A stretch of 64,000 nucleotides of DNA from Bacteroides propionicigenes. Its GTDB lineage: Bacteria; Bacteroidota; Bacteroidia; Bacteroidales; Bacteroidaceae. The stretch's first letter is position 1; each line of letters opens with the position of its first letter. The stretch spans positions 124,001-188,000 of the forward strand of contig NZ_JAHBBW010000006.1 of assembly GCF_018390535.1 (NCBI RefSeq), given 5' to 3'. Made by a program: the position numbers and the translations under genes. A model generated the notes under the pieces. It worked only from the letters and a program-made list of their open reading frames with translations. It was not told the DNA's origin and ran no database searches. Positions 28,011 to 37,538 of this stretch are shown piece after piece.

Positions 28011-29333
28011 ATGAAAAAAGTTATTATTTCGTGTGTGCTGTTTTTAACAGCTGTTGCTGCTTCCTCACAAACAACGATGAAGACAGCTGCTGACGCTAAG
28101 CTCTCGGCTTCTGAACTTGCTGTGAAAATAGCAGACCGTATTCTTGAAACCACCACTTATGAGTTTAAGAATACCAAGACCGGCAAAACATATAAGTCAG
28201 TCAAAAACCTGCCTTTGGATATGAATGTAAAGGTTGCGTGTAAATATAATAATTGGCATTACACCAATGGAGTGACTCACATCGCTTTAATGGAATTGGC
28301 GGATAAGACCGGTGCCAAGAAATACGACGATTATGTTCTCAAGAATATGAACTTCGTATTCAATGACGGTAATCTGGAGTTCTTCAAGAAGCAATATGAC
28401 CGGGCCATGGAAGACGAAGGCTGGTATGGAGTTCGCAAATTGAGTTGGCACATGATATTTCGTGGAAAGCGTTTGGACGACAACGGACCTATGGGGGCCA
28501 GCCTGATTGACTTGCAGATGAAGCATCCGAATGGTGCTTTTCTGAATTATATCAACGAAACTGCAGAACACCTGAACTATGGTGAACCCCGTTTGGCGGA
28601 CGGTACTATTGCCCGTATCTGGCCCCATGAAAATACCATTTGGGCAGATGATGCTTTCATGGCCGTCTCTTTCCTTTCCCGTATGGCTAAGATGACCGGT
28701 GACATGAGCTATATCAATGACGCTGCCAATCAGATAATTAAATATCACAAATATTTGTGGTGTCCGGAAAAGCAGGTTCTCTACCATTGCTACCATACGG
28801 ATACGGACGAGCATGGTGTTGCCCACTGGAGTCGTGCCAACGGTTGGGTTTTTATGGCAACCGCCGATTTGCTTGCAGTAATGCCGCAGAATCATCCGAT
28901 GCGCCCCGAAGTGCTGGAGTGCTTCCGTCGCCAATGCAGCGGCGTAGTGCGCTATCAAGGCAAGAACGGTCTTTGGCACCAGCTTCTCGATAAGGAAGAT
29001 TCCTATGAGGAAATAACGGGTACGGCAATGTTTGTCTTCGGCATTGCACGCGGTGTAAAACACGATTGGCTGCATCCCGACTTCATCTATGCTGCCGAAC
29101 AAGGGTTGAAAGGTATGATGATGTTGATGTCTGACAAGGGCGATGTTACCAAGATTTGTGTCGGAACAGGCATCATGCCTTCTCCTGCGTATTATTATAA
29201 TCGCCCTACCCAAGAAAACGACCCGATGGGCGAAGGCCCTGTCCTCCGGGCTTTGATTGAAATGATGGATGCGCCGAAGTATACAGAGATTAAGGCTGAG
29301 CAACAATACGATAAGATTGTCGTAAAGAAATAG
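28011..29333 (+). CDS. GH105 unsaturated rhamnogalacturonyl hydrolase
   Basis: A 440-residue exported protein. The start at 28011 gives a clean signal peptide (MKKVIISCVLFLTAVAASSQ); earlier in-frame starts run into fucO. The (alpha/alpha)6 GH105 pattern is seen in NWHYTNGVTHIALMEL, ENTIWADDAFMAVSFL (likely catalytic D213), HWSRANGWVFMATADLL, and EEITGTAMFVFGIARG. It would hydrolyse the unsaturated galacturonyl end left by PL11 and is the second GH105 domain in the window. It starts 19 bases after fucO, placing a polysaccharide enzyme inside the rhamnose operon, just before the regulator. A strong terminator follows. Confidence 0.88.
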   Translation: MKKVIISCVLFLTAVAASSQTTMKTAADAKLSASELAVKIADRILETTTYEFKNTKTGKTYKSVKNLPLDMNVKVACKYNNWHYTNGVTHIALMELADKTGAKKYDDYVLKNMNFVFNDGNLEFFKKQYDRAMEDEGWYGVRKLSWHMIFRGKRLDDNGPMGASLIDLQMKHPNGAFLNYINETAEHLNYGEPRLADGTIARIWPHENTIWADDAFMAVSFLSRMAKMTGDMSYINDAANQIIKYHKYLWCPEKQVLYHCYHTDTDEHGVAHWSRANGWVFMATADLLAVMPQNHPMRPEVLECFRRQCSGVVRYQGKNGLWHQLLDKEDSYEEITGTAMFVFGIARGVKHDWLHPDFIYAAEQGLKGMMMLMSDKGDVTKICVGTGIMPSPAYYYNRPTQENDPMGEGPVLRALIEMMDAPKYTEIKAEQQYDKIVVKK

Positions 29334-29354
29334 TAGTCCTTTTACGAATATATG

Positions 29355-29398
29355 AATCCCGGCCGGAAGAGTATTTGCCTTCCACGCCGGGATTTTTT
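29355..29398 (+). terminator. Intrinsic terminator after GH105
   Basis: Stem ATCCCGGC / GCCGGGAT (8 pairs, 29356-29363 with 29386-29393) with an inner GGAAG / CTTCC stem, followed by six T residues. It ends the rha operon before the regulator gene. Confidence 0.85.
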
Positions 29399-29440
29399 AT
29401 TAAATCTTTCATCGTTATCTCTTATTTCATAAATATTTCC

Positions 29441-29448
29441 TATTTTTG
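29441..29448 (+). promoter_or_regulatory. -7 promoter box of the rhaR-like gene
   Basis: TATTTTTG is an exact TAnnTTTG box 30 bases before the regulator's ATG. The CAAA half-site found 34 bases before other promoters here is absent, so this regulator does not seem to control itself through that repeat. Confidence 0.55.
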
Positions 29449-29477
29449 TATCGAATCCATTATGAAGGACACGTATT

Positions 29478-30398
29478 ATGACAAAGAATTACAATGATTT
29501 AGGAGTAGAATTTAAGTACCTTATTGTAAATGATATGGACCAGAAATTCGGTTTGTGGGTAAATACGGTTGGCTTTCAATCTATTCAGCCGGATACTCCA
29601 TATCCTTTGAAGGATCATCCCTCCGGTTATTTCTTTAATGCTCAGAAAGGGCGCGTTTTACGTGAATATCAATTTGTTTATATAACGAAGGGGCGAGGAT
29701 TGTTCTCTTCGGAGACGACCCCGGAAAAACAAGTCTGTAAAGGACGTCTGATGGTACTCTTTCCCGGACAGTGGCACACTTACCATCCTTACCGTCAGAC
29801 GGGATGGAACGAATATTATATCGGTTTTGAAGGACCTGTCATAGATAATTTGATAAAAGGCGGTTTCTTATCAAAAGAAAATCAAGTGCTTGAGGTTGGT
29901 TTGAATGAGGAGTTAGTTTCTCTTTTCTCCCGTGCCTTGGAGATAGCCGAGGCGGATAAAATATCTTCCCAACAGTATCTTGGAGGTATAGTGCTGCATA
30001 TAATGGGTATGATACTTTCCATTTCTAAGAACAAGATTTATGAGATAGGTGATGTTGACCAGAAGATAGAGCAGGCCAAGATTATAATGAATGAGAATGT
30101 CTTTAAGGATGTTGACCCTGAGGAATTGGCTATGAAGTTGAATATCAGTTATTCTTGGTTCAGAAAGGTCTTTAAGGATTATACCGGTTATGCCCCTGCC
30201 AAGTATTTTCAAGAATTGAAGTTACGTAAGGCCAAGCAGTTGTTGGTCAGCACCTCCCAATCTGTCAAGGAAATATCTTTTATGCTTGATTATAAATCTA
30301 CCGAACATTTCTTCTCCTTATTTAAGAAACGTACCGGTTTTACACCTTTGGAATATCGTTCTTTCGGTCGGGAGACGGAAGTGCAGGATGAAGAGTAG
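29478..30398 (+). CDS. rhaR: AraC-family transcriptional regulator, RhaR-like
   Basis: A 306-residue regulator. Residues 30-170 form a cupin-like sugar-binding domain (YQFVYITKGRGLFSSE, LFPGQWHTYHPY, WNEYYIGFEGP). Residues 195-295 form the AraC DNA-binding domain with two helix-turn-helix units (DPEELAMKLNISYSWFRKVF and VKEISFMLDYKSTEHFFSLF, ending in a RTGFTPLEYR motif). Its place after rhaK-rhaI-rhaT-rhaD-fucO matches RhaR of B. thetaiotaomicron, a positive regulator of rhamnose use. It has its own -7 box at 29441. The 21-base direct repeats at rhaK, susC and 13247 fit this protein type. No hybrid two-component or ECF sigma regulator is in the PUL. Confidence 0.9.
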   Translation: MTKNYNDLGVEFKYLIVNDMDQKFGLWVNTVGFQSIQPDTPYPLKDHPSGYFFNAQKGRVLREYQFVYITKGRGLFSSETTPEKQVCKGRLMVLFPGQWHTYHPYRQTGWNEYYIGFEGPVIDNLIKGGFLSKENQVLEVGLNEELVSLFSRALEIAEADKISSQQYLGGIVLHIMGMILSISKNKIYEIGDVDQKIEQAKIIMNENVFKDVDPEELAMKLNISYSWFRKVFKDYTGYAPAKYFQELKLRKAKQLLVSTSQSVKEISFMLDYKSTEHFFSLFKKRTGFTPLEYRSFGRETEVQDEE

Positions 30399-30598
30399 TT
30401 GGGCTGATGCCACTTTTTTCTCGTCACTCGTCACCGATTCTTCTCGTCCGCCTGTTCATCAGCGATTGCGGGCTGATGAGAGCAGTGGCGAGTAGGTGAT
30501 AACACAATTTGGTTGTCACTGTTATTGATAGCTAAATTACAAATTCCATCCTTATTTTTCCTTTTTTGTTATGAGTAAAAGGTTGTTATGCTTGTGCT

Positions 30599-30698
30599 AA
30601 AACCTCGTTTTTCAGTTGCGGGCTGTAGGGTTTACAAATGCAGGCTGTAGAGCCCGCAGCTGTAAACCCTACAGCCCGCAACTGAAAAACGAGGTTTT
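30599..30698. repeat. 100-base near-perfect palindrome upstream of susC
   Basis: Left arm 30599-30636 and right arm 30661-30698 are perfect 38-base reverse complements. The 24-base centre folds again (TGC/GCA and GGCT/AGCC with one mismatch). The word GGCTGTAG occurs in the left arm and the centre, and its complement in the right arm. No T-tract follows. It could form a DNA cruciform, end read-through from the regulator, or be a mobile palindromic element. Confidence 0.9.
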
Positions 30699-30808
30699 GG
30701 TAGAGACTTTGAGATAAAATGTATATGGAAAGTTCTGTTTCTAAATGGTATATATTGACGTTTCTCGCTGAATATAGGCACTTTATACTACATTGGAATA
30801 ACTAAAAA

Positions 30809-30872
30809 TCAAAAGAAGAAGTGTTTCGGTCAAAAGAGGTATGTTGTGCATTTAGGATGATTATTACTTTTG
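30809..30872 (+). promoter_or_regulatory. susC promoter with candidate RhaR direct repeat
   Basis: Perfect 8-base repeats TCAAAAGA at 30809-30816 and 30830-30837 are 21 bases apart. A TTG at 30844-30846 is 18 bases before the -7 box TACTTTTG (30865-30872, followed by C). The downstream repeat's C is 34 bases before the -7 box, as at rhaK. This ties PUL transport genes to the rhamnose regulator by inference. Confidence 0.68.
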
Positions 30873-30955
30873 CATTCGTAAGCTTTGTGCTCGATAACGG
30901 GCTTTGCCATGTTGAACTTAAATTTATTTATTAATCAAATATATATTAATAATCT

Positions 30956-33900
30956 ATGAGAATCTTACACAAAAATCTATGCTTATTGATGCTTCTGTTG
31001 ATAAGCTGTCCTCTCAGCATTTTTGCTCAGAACAAGACTATTACAGGTACGGTTCGCGATGCGATCGATGTTGTAATAGGTGCTTCTGTAACGGTGAAAG
31101 GTGACAATTCTATTGGTACTATTACTGATATGGATGGTAACTTCAAACTGTCTATCCCTGCTTCAGCTAAGGAGTTGGTGGTTTCCTTTATTGGTTATGA
31201 TAACCAGACGGTGGCTATTGGTAGCAAGACTAACTTTAATATTACACTGAAAGAGTCTTCAGTGATGTTGGAAGAAGTGGTTGCGATTGGTTATGCGAAA
31301 GTAAAACGTAAAGACTTGACGGGATCTTCTGTATCAGTCGGTGCTAATGAACTAAAGATGTCTCCTGTAACTACAGCTGCACAGGCTTTAGCAGGTAAGG
31401 CTGCCGGTGTGAATGTAGTATCACAGAGTGGTGCTCCAGGCGCGGATATTAACATTACAGTACGTGGAGGTACTTCTATAACTCAAAGTACTTCTCCATT
31501 GTATATTGTGGATGGTTTCCAAATGGAAAATGGATTACAGAATGTAGATATTAATGATATTGAAAGCATTGATGTAATGAAAGATGCTTCTGCAACAGCT
31601 ATTTATGGTGCACGAGGTTCTAATGGAGTAATTCTGATTACTACTAAATCAGGGAAATCGGGAAAGACGGAAGTGAACTATAACGGGTATGTGAGCTTTG
31701 AGAAATTAGGGAAGAAATTGGACATTCTTGGCGTTTTGGACTATGTAAAATATCAGTATGAATTGCAGACTCTGAATGGCAAAGAAAACAATTTTGCATC
31801 CATGTTTGGCGGTGACTTAAATGCTGCGGATTTCTACACAGGGGCATATGATCGTATTAATAGTGAGTATGCTACTCGTGAAGGTATTGATTGGCAGGAT
31901 TTAGTATTTGGATCTACAGGACTAACTCAGAATCACAATGTAAATGTTAGCGGTGGTACAGATAAGACCAAGTATATGCTCAGTTACAACTATACGGGGC
32001 AAGATGGTATTATGGATAAACATGGTTATGCTAAAAACAGTATTCGTACTAAGATAAATCATGAATTATGGAAAGGTGTACGCCTTGATTTTGCTTCCAG
32101 TTTTCAAAACACGGAAGTTGAGGGCGGTGGCTCTTTGGGTGGTGCTTTGAAGCAGACTATTTTGCAACCGGTAACGGGTGGTATTCGTTTTACAAATGAG
32201 GATTTTATAAAAACGGATATTAGTGATGAAATGTCATTGATTGATTCCCAGTATGATATAAATAATCCGATAATAACGAATGATGCGGTTGATAATACGA
32301 AATATACTCGTTTGTTTACTACTAATGTTGGTCTGGAAATTGATTTGCTGAAAGACTTAACATTCCGCACTTCTGGTAGCTATATGTGGCAACAAATTCG
32401 TCAGGACTATTGGGATGACGGGCGTACGAAAACAGCCGAAAATAATAAGGGGCCTTATGGCTATCGTAATAATAGCGAGAAGTCTTCATGGCAAATTACC
32501 AATACATTGAATTATAATTTTGATGTGGCAGAAAAACATCATTTTGGAGTTCTGTTAGGACAAGAAACATATTATCAGGAATCAATGAAATTGGATAATG
32601 AATATCATGAGTTTCCGGAAGGTAATTTTGAACTGAATGATGTAAATATGGGAACGGCTTATTCCAAATCTTCTAGTAAAGATAAAGTTGGATTGGTTTC
32701 CGCCTTTGGACGTATTTCCTATAATTATAACAGCCGTTATTTATTCTCAGGTACTCTTCGTGCGGATGGTTCTTCAAAGTTTGCCCGTGGTAATAAGTGG
32801 GGATATTTTCCTTCCGCTTCTGCGGCATGGCGTATTTCTGAAGAGGCTTTCATGGAAGATTTAGATTTTCTTGATAACTTAAAATTACGTGTAGGATATG
32901 GTACTTCCGGTAATAACAATATTGATAGTAATATGTATGCAACAAGCTATCAATCTGGATACTATGCCGTTAATAATAAGAATTTTGTAACATTTGTCCC
33001 TGGTGATGTTATTGGTAACTCAGCTTTGAAATGGGAGAAAACAACAACGTCAAACGTCGGTTTGGATGTGTCTGTATTAGGTAGTCGTATAAACCTTTCT
33101 TTAGACTGGTATAATAATGAGTCTTCTAATTTGTTGATTAAGAATGATATTCCGACATCTACCGGATATAAATCTCAATATCAAAACATTGGTTCTATTC
33201 GTAATCGTGGTGTCGAAATTGTATTGAACTCGACAAATATCCGGACGAAAGATTTTACATGGACAACAGACTTTAATATAGCTTTCAATCGTTCCAAGGT
33301 TCTTTCCCTTTATGGAGATGATAGTGATGCTGTTATGATAAAGGATTACGAGTCTCGTATTTGGTATCGTATAGCAAAAAATGAGCCTCTTGGTCAATTC
33401 TATGGATATTTGTATGACGGTGTTTACACAACAGATGATTTCAATCAGAATGCGGACGGTACATATACTTTGAAAGATGGTGTGCCACGTTTAAAAGGAG
33501 CGAAAGCTGGTAGTATTAAGCCTGGTGATGTGAAATATAAATGTATAGCTGGAAAAACAGATAAGCAAGATGCTGATGGTAACGAAATAGGTAATCCGGT
33601 TTGGTCTACAGACGATCGTACAGTGATTGGAAATGCGCAACCAAAGTTTACGGGTGGTATGAACAACACCTTTACTTATAAAGGTTTTGACCTGAATATA
33701 TTCTTTAATTTCGTATATGGAAATAAAGTGTTCAATATGAGTTCACAACGTTTCATTGGTCCGTATCTGCCTAATCAGAATACATTGGCTGTGATGAAAG
33801 ACCGTTTTGTGTTGGTTGACCCCACAACCGGTAAGGAAACGACTAATCTACAACGTTTGGCTGAATTAAATCCTGGTCAATATAGCAAAACTGCGATGTG

Positions 33901-34204
33901 GAGTTTACACTCGGATAATAAAATAGCCATATCCGATCCTCTTGATTATTATTTGGAAGATGGTTCTTATCTGCGTTTGAATACCATTACATTGGGATAT
34001 ACATTGCCGAAGAAACTGGTTCAGAAAGCACATCTCAGCAATGCGCGTGTTTATTGCACATTGAATAATATCCATACATTTACAAGTTATAGCGGTTATG
34101 ACCCGGAAGTGGCAGCTACAAGCAGTGCTCTGACTCCAGGTGTGGATAATTCATCTTATCCTCGCTCTAAAAGTTATGTTGTAGGTATAAATCTAACATT
34201 TTAA
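30956..34204 (+). CDS. SusC-type TonB-dependent outer-membrane transporter
   Basis: A 1082-residue outer-membrane protein. It has a signal peptide (about 1-25), a carboxypeptidase-regulatory-like domain (about 26-110, KTITGTVRDAIDVVIGASVTV), a TonB plug domain (about 120-230, with SPLYIVDGFQME and ASATAIYGARGSNGVILITTK), and a long beta-barrel ending in an aromatic-terminated strand (VVGINLTF). It works with the SusD partner encoded three bases downstream plus leader to import pectin oligosaccharides using TonB energy. No sigma/anti-sigma signalling extension is seen. Its promoter carries the rhaK-type repeat. Confidence 0.98.
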   Translation: MRILHKNLCLLMLLLISCPLSIFAQNKTITGTVRDAIDVVIGASVTVKGDNSIGTITDMDGNFKLSIPASAKELVVSFIGYDNQTVAIGSKTNFNITLKESSVMLEEVVAIGYAKVKRKDLTGSSVSVGANELKMSPVTTAAQALAGKAAGVNVVSQSGAPGADINITVRGGTSITQSTSPLYIVDGFQMENGLQNVDINDIESIDVMKDASATAIYGARGSNGVILITTKSGKSGKTEVNYNGYVSFEKLGKKLDILGVLDYVKYQYELQTLNGKENNFASMFGGDLNAADFYTGAYDRINSEYATREGIDWQDLVFGSTGLTQNHNVNVSGGTDKTKYMLSYNYTGQDGIMDKHGYAKNSIRTKINHELWKGVRLDFASSFQNTEVEGGGSLGGALKQTILQPVTGGIRFTNEDFIKTDISDEMSLIDSQYDINNPIITNDAVDNTKYTRLFTTNVGLEIDLLKDLTFRTSGSYMWQQIRQDYWDDGRTKTAENNKGPYGYRNNSEKSSWQITNTLNYNFDVAEKHHFGVLLGQETYYQESMKLDNEYHEFPEGNFELNDVNMGTAYSKSSSKDKVGLVSAFGRISYNYNSRYLFSGTLRADGSSKFARGNKWGYFPSASAAWRISEEAFMEDLDFLDNLKLRVGYGTSGNNNIDSNMYATSYQSGYYAVNNKNFVTFVPGDVIGNSALKWEKTTTSNVGLDVSVLGSRINLSLDWYNNESSNLLIKNDIPTSTGYKSQYQNIGSIRNRGVEIVLNSTNIRTKDFTWTTDFNIAFNRSKVLSLYGDDSDAVMIKDYESRIWYRIAKNEPLGQFYGYLYDGVYTTDDFNQNADGTYTLKDGVPRLKGAKAGSIKPGDVKYKCIAGKTDKQDADGNEIGNPVWSTDDRTVIGNAQPKFTGGMNNTFTYKGFDLNIFFNFVYGNKVFNMSSQRFIGPYLPNQNTLAVMKDRFVLVDPTTGKETTNLQRLAELNPGQYSKTAMWSLHSDNKIAISDPLDYYLEDGSYLRLNTITLGYTLPKKLVQKAHLSNARVYCTLNNIHTFTSYSGYDPEVAATSSALTPGVDNSSYPRSKSYVVGINLTF

Positions 34205-34219
34205 TCATTGAATATAAAT

Positions 34220-36142
34220 ATGAAAAAGATAATAAATATATTGGGCGTATCGGCTATGCTGCTGGCTTTCACTTCTTGTGAAGACTGGCTGGATATGCCT
34301 TCTGAAGCGAAAGCTGATAGCTCGACGATTTTTGAAACTGTTGGTCGTGCAGAGATGACTGTTGTAGGATGTTATGCGAATACATTCAACCGCGAGTTGT
34401 ATTATCAATTTGGTATGGGTACGGATGAATGTATCTCTACAGAAGGTACTACAAACTCTAAGAACCAAGTGGCAAACTATCAATATACCACTTCTAATAT
34501 TCCTACTTCAACCTATGCTGCAATGTATAAAGGTATAGAGTATGCCAATGTTTGTATTAAGAATCTGCCATTGATGACTGGTGCGTCAGAGAGTGAACAA
34601 AAGAAGATTAATTCTTTATTAGGAGAAGCGTTAGCTATTCGTGCCATGAATTATTGGAATCTGGTGCGTTTCTTTGGTGATGTTCCTTATTCGGATGTGC
34701 CTGTTGCCGATTTGAGTACTTTCTCTTCTTCGCGTGTTAGCCGTGATGTGATTTACGATCATTGTGTTGAAGATTTGCAACGCGCTGTAGAGTTATTGCC
34801 TTGGGCAAGTGAAGGAATGGTTGCCACTCCGGAGCGTTTTACTAAAAACTCGGCTTATGGTATTCTTGCTCGCGTGGCATTGTATGCAGCTGGTTATTCA
34901 TTGCGTTGGGATTTGAGTACGGTTCCTTACAATGTAGGTACTGTACAGATTGCTCGCCGTAGTGATGCTGTCCGTGTAAAAGAATTGTATGAAATTGCTG
35001 CCAATGCTTGCAAGGCTATCGTGGAGCAGAAGGAAAATTCTCTGCTGGATGATTATGATGATGTTTTCCGCAGTTTGATGCTGGGTGAGTACAATGACGA
35101 AACAATGTTGGAATATGGTCAGTGGGGAGCTGATGTAAACGGTTCAGCTGTAGGTTATACGAATGGTGCTTTTGCGCATACAAACTCTTCTTTCAAGAAA
35201 TCTGCTCCTCAGATGGTAGCTATTCCTACTTATTATTTTGAATTTGAAGACGGTGATGTACGTCGTGATGTAACTATTTGTAATTATGGTATTACTGCAT
35301 CAGATATTCATCAAATGAATGCTTATTCTACCGGTAATGTAGGTAAGTTTCGTGTAAATTGGAAATCTGAGGTTGGTACTGCACAAAACAAACGTGATAT
35401 AAACTGGCCTGTTTTGCGTTATTCAGATGTTTTATTGATGTATGCCGAGGCTTTGAATGAACTAAATAATGGCCCTACTACTGAGGCTATTGATGCCTTG
35501 AAGGCGGTTCGTAAACGTGCTTTTGGCGGTGATGAGTCTAAGATAGGAACTATTCCGACAACACATGATGATTTCTTGAATAAAATTATTGAGGAAAGAA
35601 AGCTGGAATTAGGCTTTGAATCTTGGCGTAGAACAGATTTAGCACGTTGGGGTATATTGTATGAAACTTTAACAAATGAAAAGGCAAAACTGTTACAGTT
35701 GGCTAAGCGTGAGGGAGAATATGCAACCGTAGATAAATATCGTGCTTATAAAGAAAGTAAGGCAACTTTTGAAGATCCTACAATAGCAGTTAAATATCTT
35801 TCGGTTCCTGAAGATAAGTTGGATGCTAAAACACTTGAAACATTAGAAAAAAAGGGTGTAGTTGATATAACTCTTTATGAAGACAAAAATGGTAATACCT
35901 ATTTTTCTGAGGCTGATGTTCCTGCCGACGCAGAGACGAAAGAAGTTGCGTATAAAATTCTGGATATGTTTGGTAGCGTATCCACAAATAATTCGAATAA
36001 GGTAGCTGAAGACCAGGCTTGGATGACTACCCAATTATTCCGTGGCTTAGAAAAAAATAAGGTGGAAATTCTGCCTTTAAATACTACAAGTATTATTGAT
36101 ATTAATCCGGGACTTGCCGGTCAGCAACATCCTTGTTATTAG
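34220..36142 (+). CDS. SusD-type surface glycan-binding lipoprotein
   Basis: A 640-residue lipoprotein. The start at 34220 gives a clean lipobox (LLAFTSCED, Cys20); an in-frame ATG at 34208 is less likely. The SusD/RagB fold shows in the tetratricopeptide-like helices, in LLGEALAIRAMNYWNLVRFFGDVPY (residues about 135-160), and in the C-terminal RDINWPVLRYSDVLLMYAEALNE and EERKLELGFESWRRTDLARWG segments. It caps the SusC barrel and binds the glycan. It is 15 bases after susC and is followed by a terminator hairpin. Confidence 0.97.
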   Translation: MKKIINILGVSAMLLAFTSCEDWLDMPSEAKADSSTIFETVGRAEMTVVGCYANTFNRELYYQFGMGTDECISTEGTTNSKNQVANYQYTTSNIPTSTYAAMYKGIEYANVCIKNLPLMTGASESEQKKINSLLGEALAIRAMNYWNLVRFFGDVPYSDVPVADLSTFSSSRVSRDVIYDHCVEDLQRAVELLPWASEGMVATPERFTKNSAYGILARVALYAAGYSLRWDLSTVPYNVGTVQIARRSDAVRVKELYEIAANACKAIVEQKENSLLDDYDDVFRSLMLGEYNDETMLEYGQWGADVNGSAVGYTNGAFAHTNSSFKKSAPQMVAIPTYYFEFEDGDVRRDVTICNYGITASDIHQMNAYSTGNVGKFRVNWKSEVGTAQNKRDINWPVLRYSDVLLMYAEALNELNNGPTTEAIDALKAVRKRAFGGDESKIGTIPTTHDDFLNKIIEERKLELGFESWRRTDLARWGILYETLTNEKAKLLQLAKREGEYATVDKYRAYKESKATFEDPTIAVKYLSVPEDKLDAKTLETLEKKGVVDITLYEDKNGNTYFSEADVPADAETKEVAYKILDMFGSVSTNNSNKVAEDQAWMTTQLFRGLEKNKVEILPLNTTSIIDINPGLAGQQHPCY

Positions 36143-36169
36143 AATAATGATTGAGTTTTAGGTTAGTGT

Positions 36170-36207
36170 GGAGGCGGTTGGTCTGGAAAGACTAATCGCC
36201 TCCTTTT
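36170..36207 (+). terminator. Terminator hairpin after susD
   Basis: GGAGGCG (36170-36176) pairs with CGCCTCC (36197-36203), extended inward by GTCT/AGAC, and is followed by TTTT. As no clear promoter separates it from the next gene, it may be a leaky stop that lowers lyase expression relative to susC/D. Confidence 0.75.
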
Positions 36208-36225
36208 ATTAATATTTCTTCTTAT

Positions 36226-37518
36226 ATGAAAAACATATTTTCTTTTTTCTGCCTACTGGGAGTGATTACTTATGCCCAAGCACAGTCCATAGCCTTTCCC
36301 GGTGCCGAGGGGTATGGCAAATATACCGCTGGTGGACGCGGAGGTCGCGTACTTATAGTTACAAACTTGAATGATAATGGCGTAGGTAGCTTCCGTGATG
36401 CGGTGGAACAGAAAGGACCTCGTATTGTGGTTTTCGCCGTGGACGGGACTATTGAATTGAAATCTCCGCTTCGTATCAATAATGATAGTATTACCATAGC
36501 CGGGCAATCTGCACCTGGTGATGGTATTTGCCTGAAGGACTACCCGTTGGTAGTGAATGCAAGTAATGTGATTGTTCGTTATATCCGAGTCAGAGTAGGA
36601 GACCGTCATCGTTTGGACAGCGACGGTTTGGGGGGAGGACGTTACGGACAGAAGAACGTGATTTTGGATCATATTTCTACAAGTTGGAGTATAGATGAAT
36701 GCCTTTCTATCTACAAGACAGAAAATCTTACAGTACAATGGTGCCTTGTCTCCCATAGTTTGAATACATCGGTTCATACAAAAGGTAGTCATGGATTTGG
36801 TGGTATTTGGGGAGGGTATAAGGCCACATTCCATCATAACTTGTTGGCAAATCATGCAAGTCGTAACCCTCGGTTTTCTTCTGTAGATGGAACAAAATGG
36901 GTGGATTATCGTAATAATGTGGTGTATAACTGGGGATTTAAAACCGCATATGGTGGTGGACATCATGGTGAGATAAATATGGTTGGCAATTATTATAAGC
37001 CGGGGCCAGCTTCTCAGCATCATCGTTTACTTGATGTGGCAGAAGACGGTACCGGTCGCTACTATGTGGCAGGAAACGTAATGGAAGGAGATGATACTGT
37101 GACTCGTGACAATCATTGTGCGGTGACGGATAAATTTTCTTGTCTGGTTGATACCCCCTTTCCTTATGAACCCATCAATGAAGATATACCGGTGGTGGCC
37201 TATCGTAGGGTATTAAAGGAGGTCGGGTGCAGCTTCTCGCGTGATACGTATGATAAAGAAGTACTACGCCAAGTGAAAAAAGGGATTGGAACGTTCGGTA
37301 TAAAGGGAATTATCAACTCTCAGAAAGAGGTGGGTGGATGGCCTGTACTGAAGACTGGAAAGCCTTTACGTGATACTGACGCCGACGGAATGCCTGACGT
37401 ATGGGAGCACCGATACGGGTTGAATATGAATGATGCCTCTGATGCTTCTTCCTATACGTTGGATAAGAATTATACTAATATTGAAATTTATCTGAATGGG
37501 CTTTTGCTTAATCGATAA
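36226..37518 (+). CDS. Pectate lyase superfamily protein, PL1-like
   Basis: A 430-residue exported protein with signal peptide (about 1-20). The parallel beta-helix is marked by IAFPGAEGYGKYTAGGRGG, LNDNGVGSFRDAV, GTIELKSPLRI, TIAGQSAPGDGICLK and NVIVRYIRVRVGD, followed by the metal-site region VILDHISTSWSIDE and SRNPRFSSVDG. This pattern is typical of PL1-type pectate lyases of Bacteroides. It would cleave galacturonan by beta-elimination in the periplasm or at the surface. A DTDADGMPDVWE motif near residue 385 looks like a calcium-binding loop. It follows susD after a terminator hairpin. Confidence 0.82.
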   Translation: MKNIFSFFCLLGVITYAQAQSIAFPGAEGYGKYTAGGRGGRVLIVTNLNDNGVGSFRDAVEQKGPRIVVFAVDGTIELKSPLRINNDSITIAGQSAPGDGICLKDYPLVVNASNVIVRYIRVRVGDRHRLDSDGLGGGRYGQKNVILDHISTSWSIDECLSIYKTENLTVQWCLVSHSLNTSVHTKGSHGFGGIWGGYKATFHHNLLANHASRNPRFSSVDGTKWVDYRNNVVYNWGFKTAYGGGHHGEINMVGNYYKPGPASQHHRLLDVAEDGTGRYYVAGNVMEGDDTVTRDNHCAVTDKFSCLVDTPFPYEPINEDIPVVAYRRVLKEVGCSFSRDTYDKEVLRQVKKGIGTFGIKGIINSQKEVGGWPVLKTGKPLRDTDADGMPDVWEHRYGLNMNDASDASSYTLDKNYTNIEIYLNGLLLNR

Positions 37519-37538
37519 TCATTTTTCTTAGCATTTCT

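Larger units (their letters stand above)
30399..30955. other. Gene-free stretch between rhaR-like gene and susC
   Basis: 557 bases with no convincing gene. From the left it holds a short hairpin (CATCAG / CTGATG around a GC-rich loop, about 30459-30480), the 100-base palindrome at 30599-30698, the susC operator and promoter at 30809-30872, and an AT-rich 5' leader of about 75 bases to the susC start. Confidence 0.7.

Noticed and set aside
28287..29306. Long minus-strand ORF of 339 codons antisense to the GH105 gene
   Set aside because: The opposite strand encodes an intact GH105 enzyme with signal peptide and motifs; the antisense product has no domain signal and no promoter.
30599..30698. 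Insertion sequence remnant
   Set aside because: There is no transposase fragment between or next to the arms, and no target duplication is visible; kept only as a palindrome.
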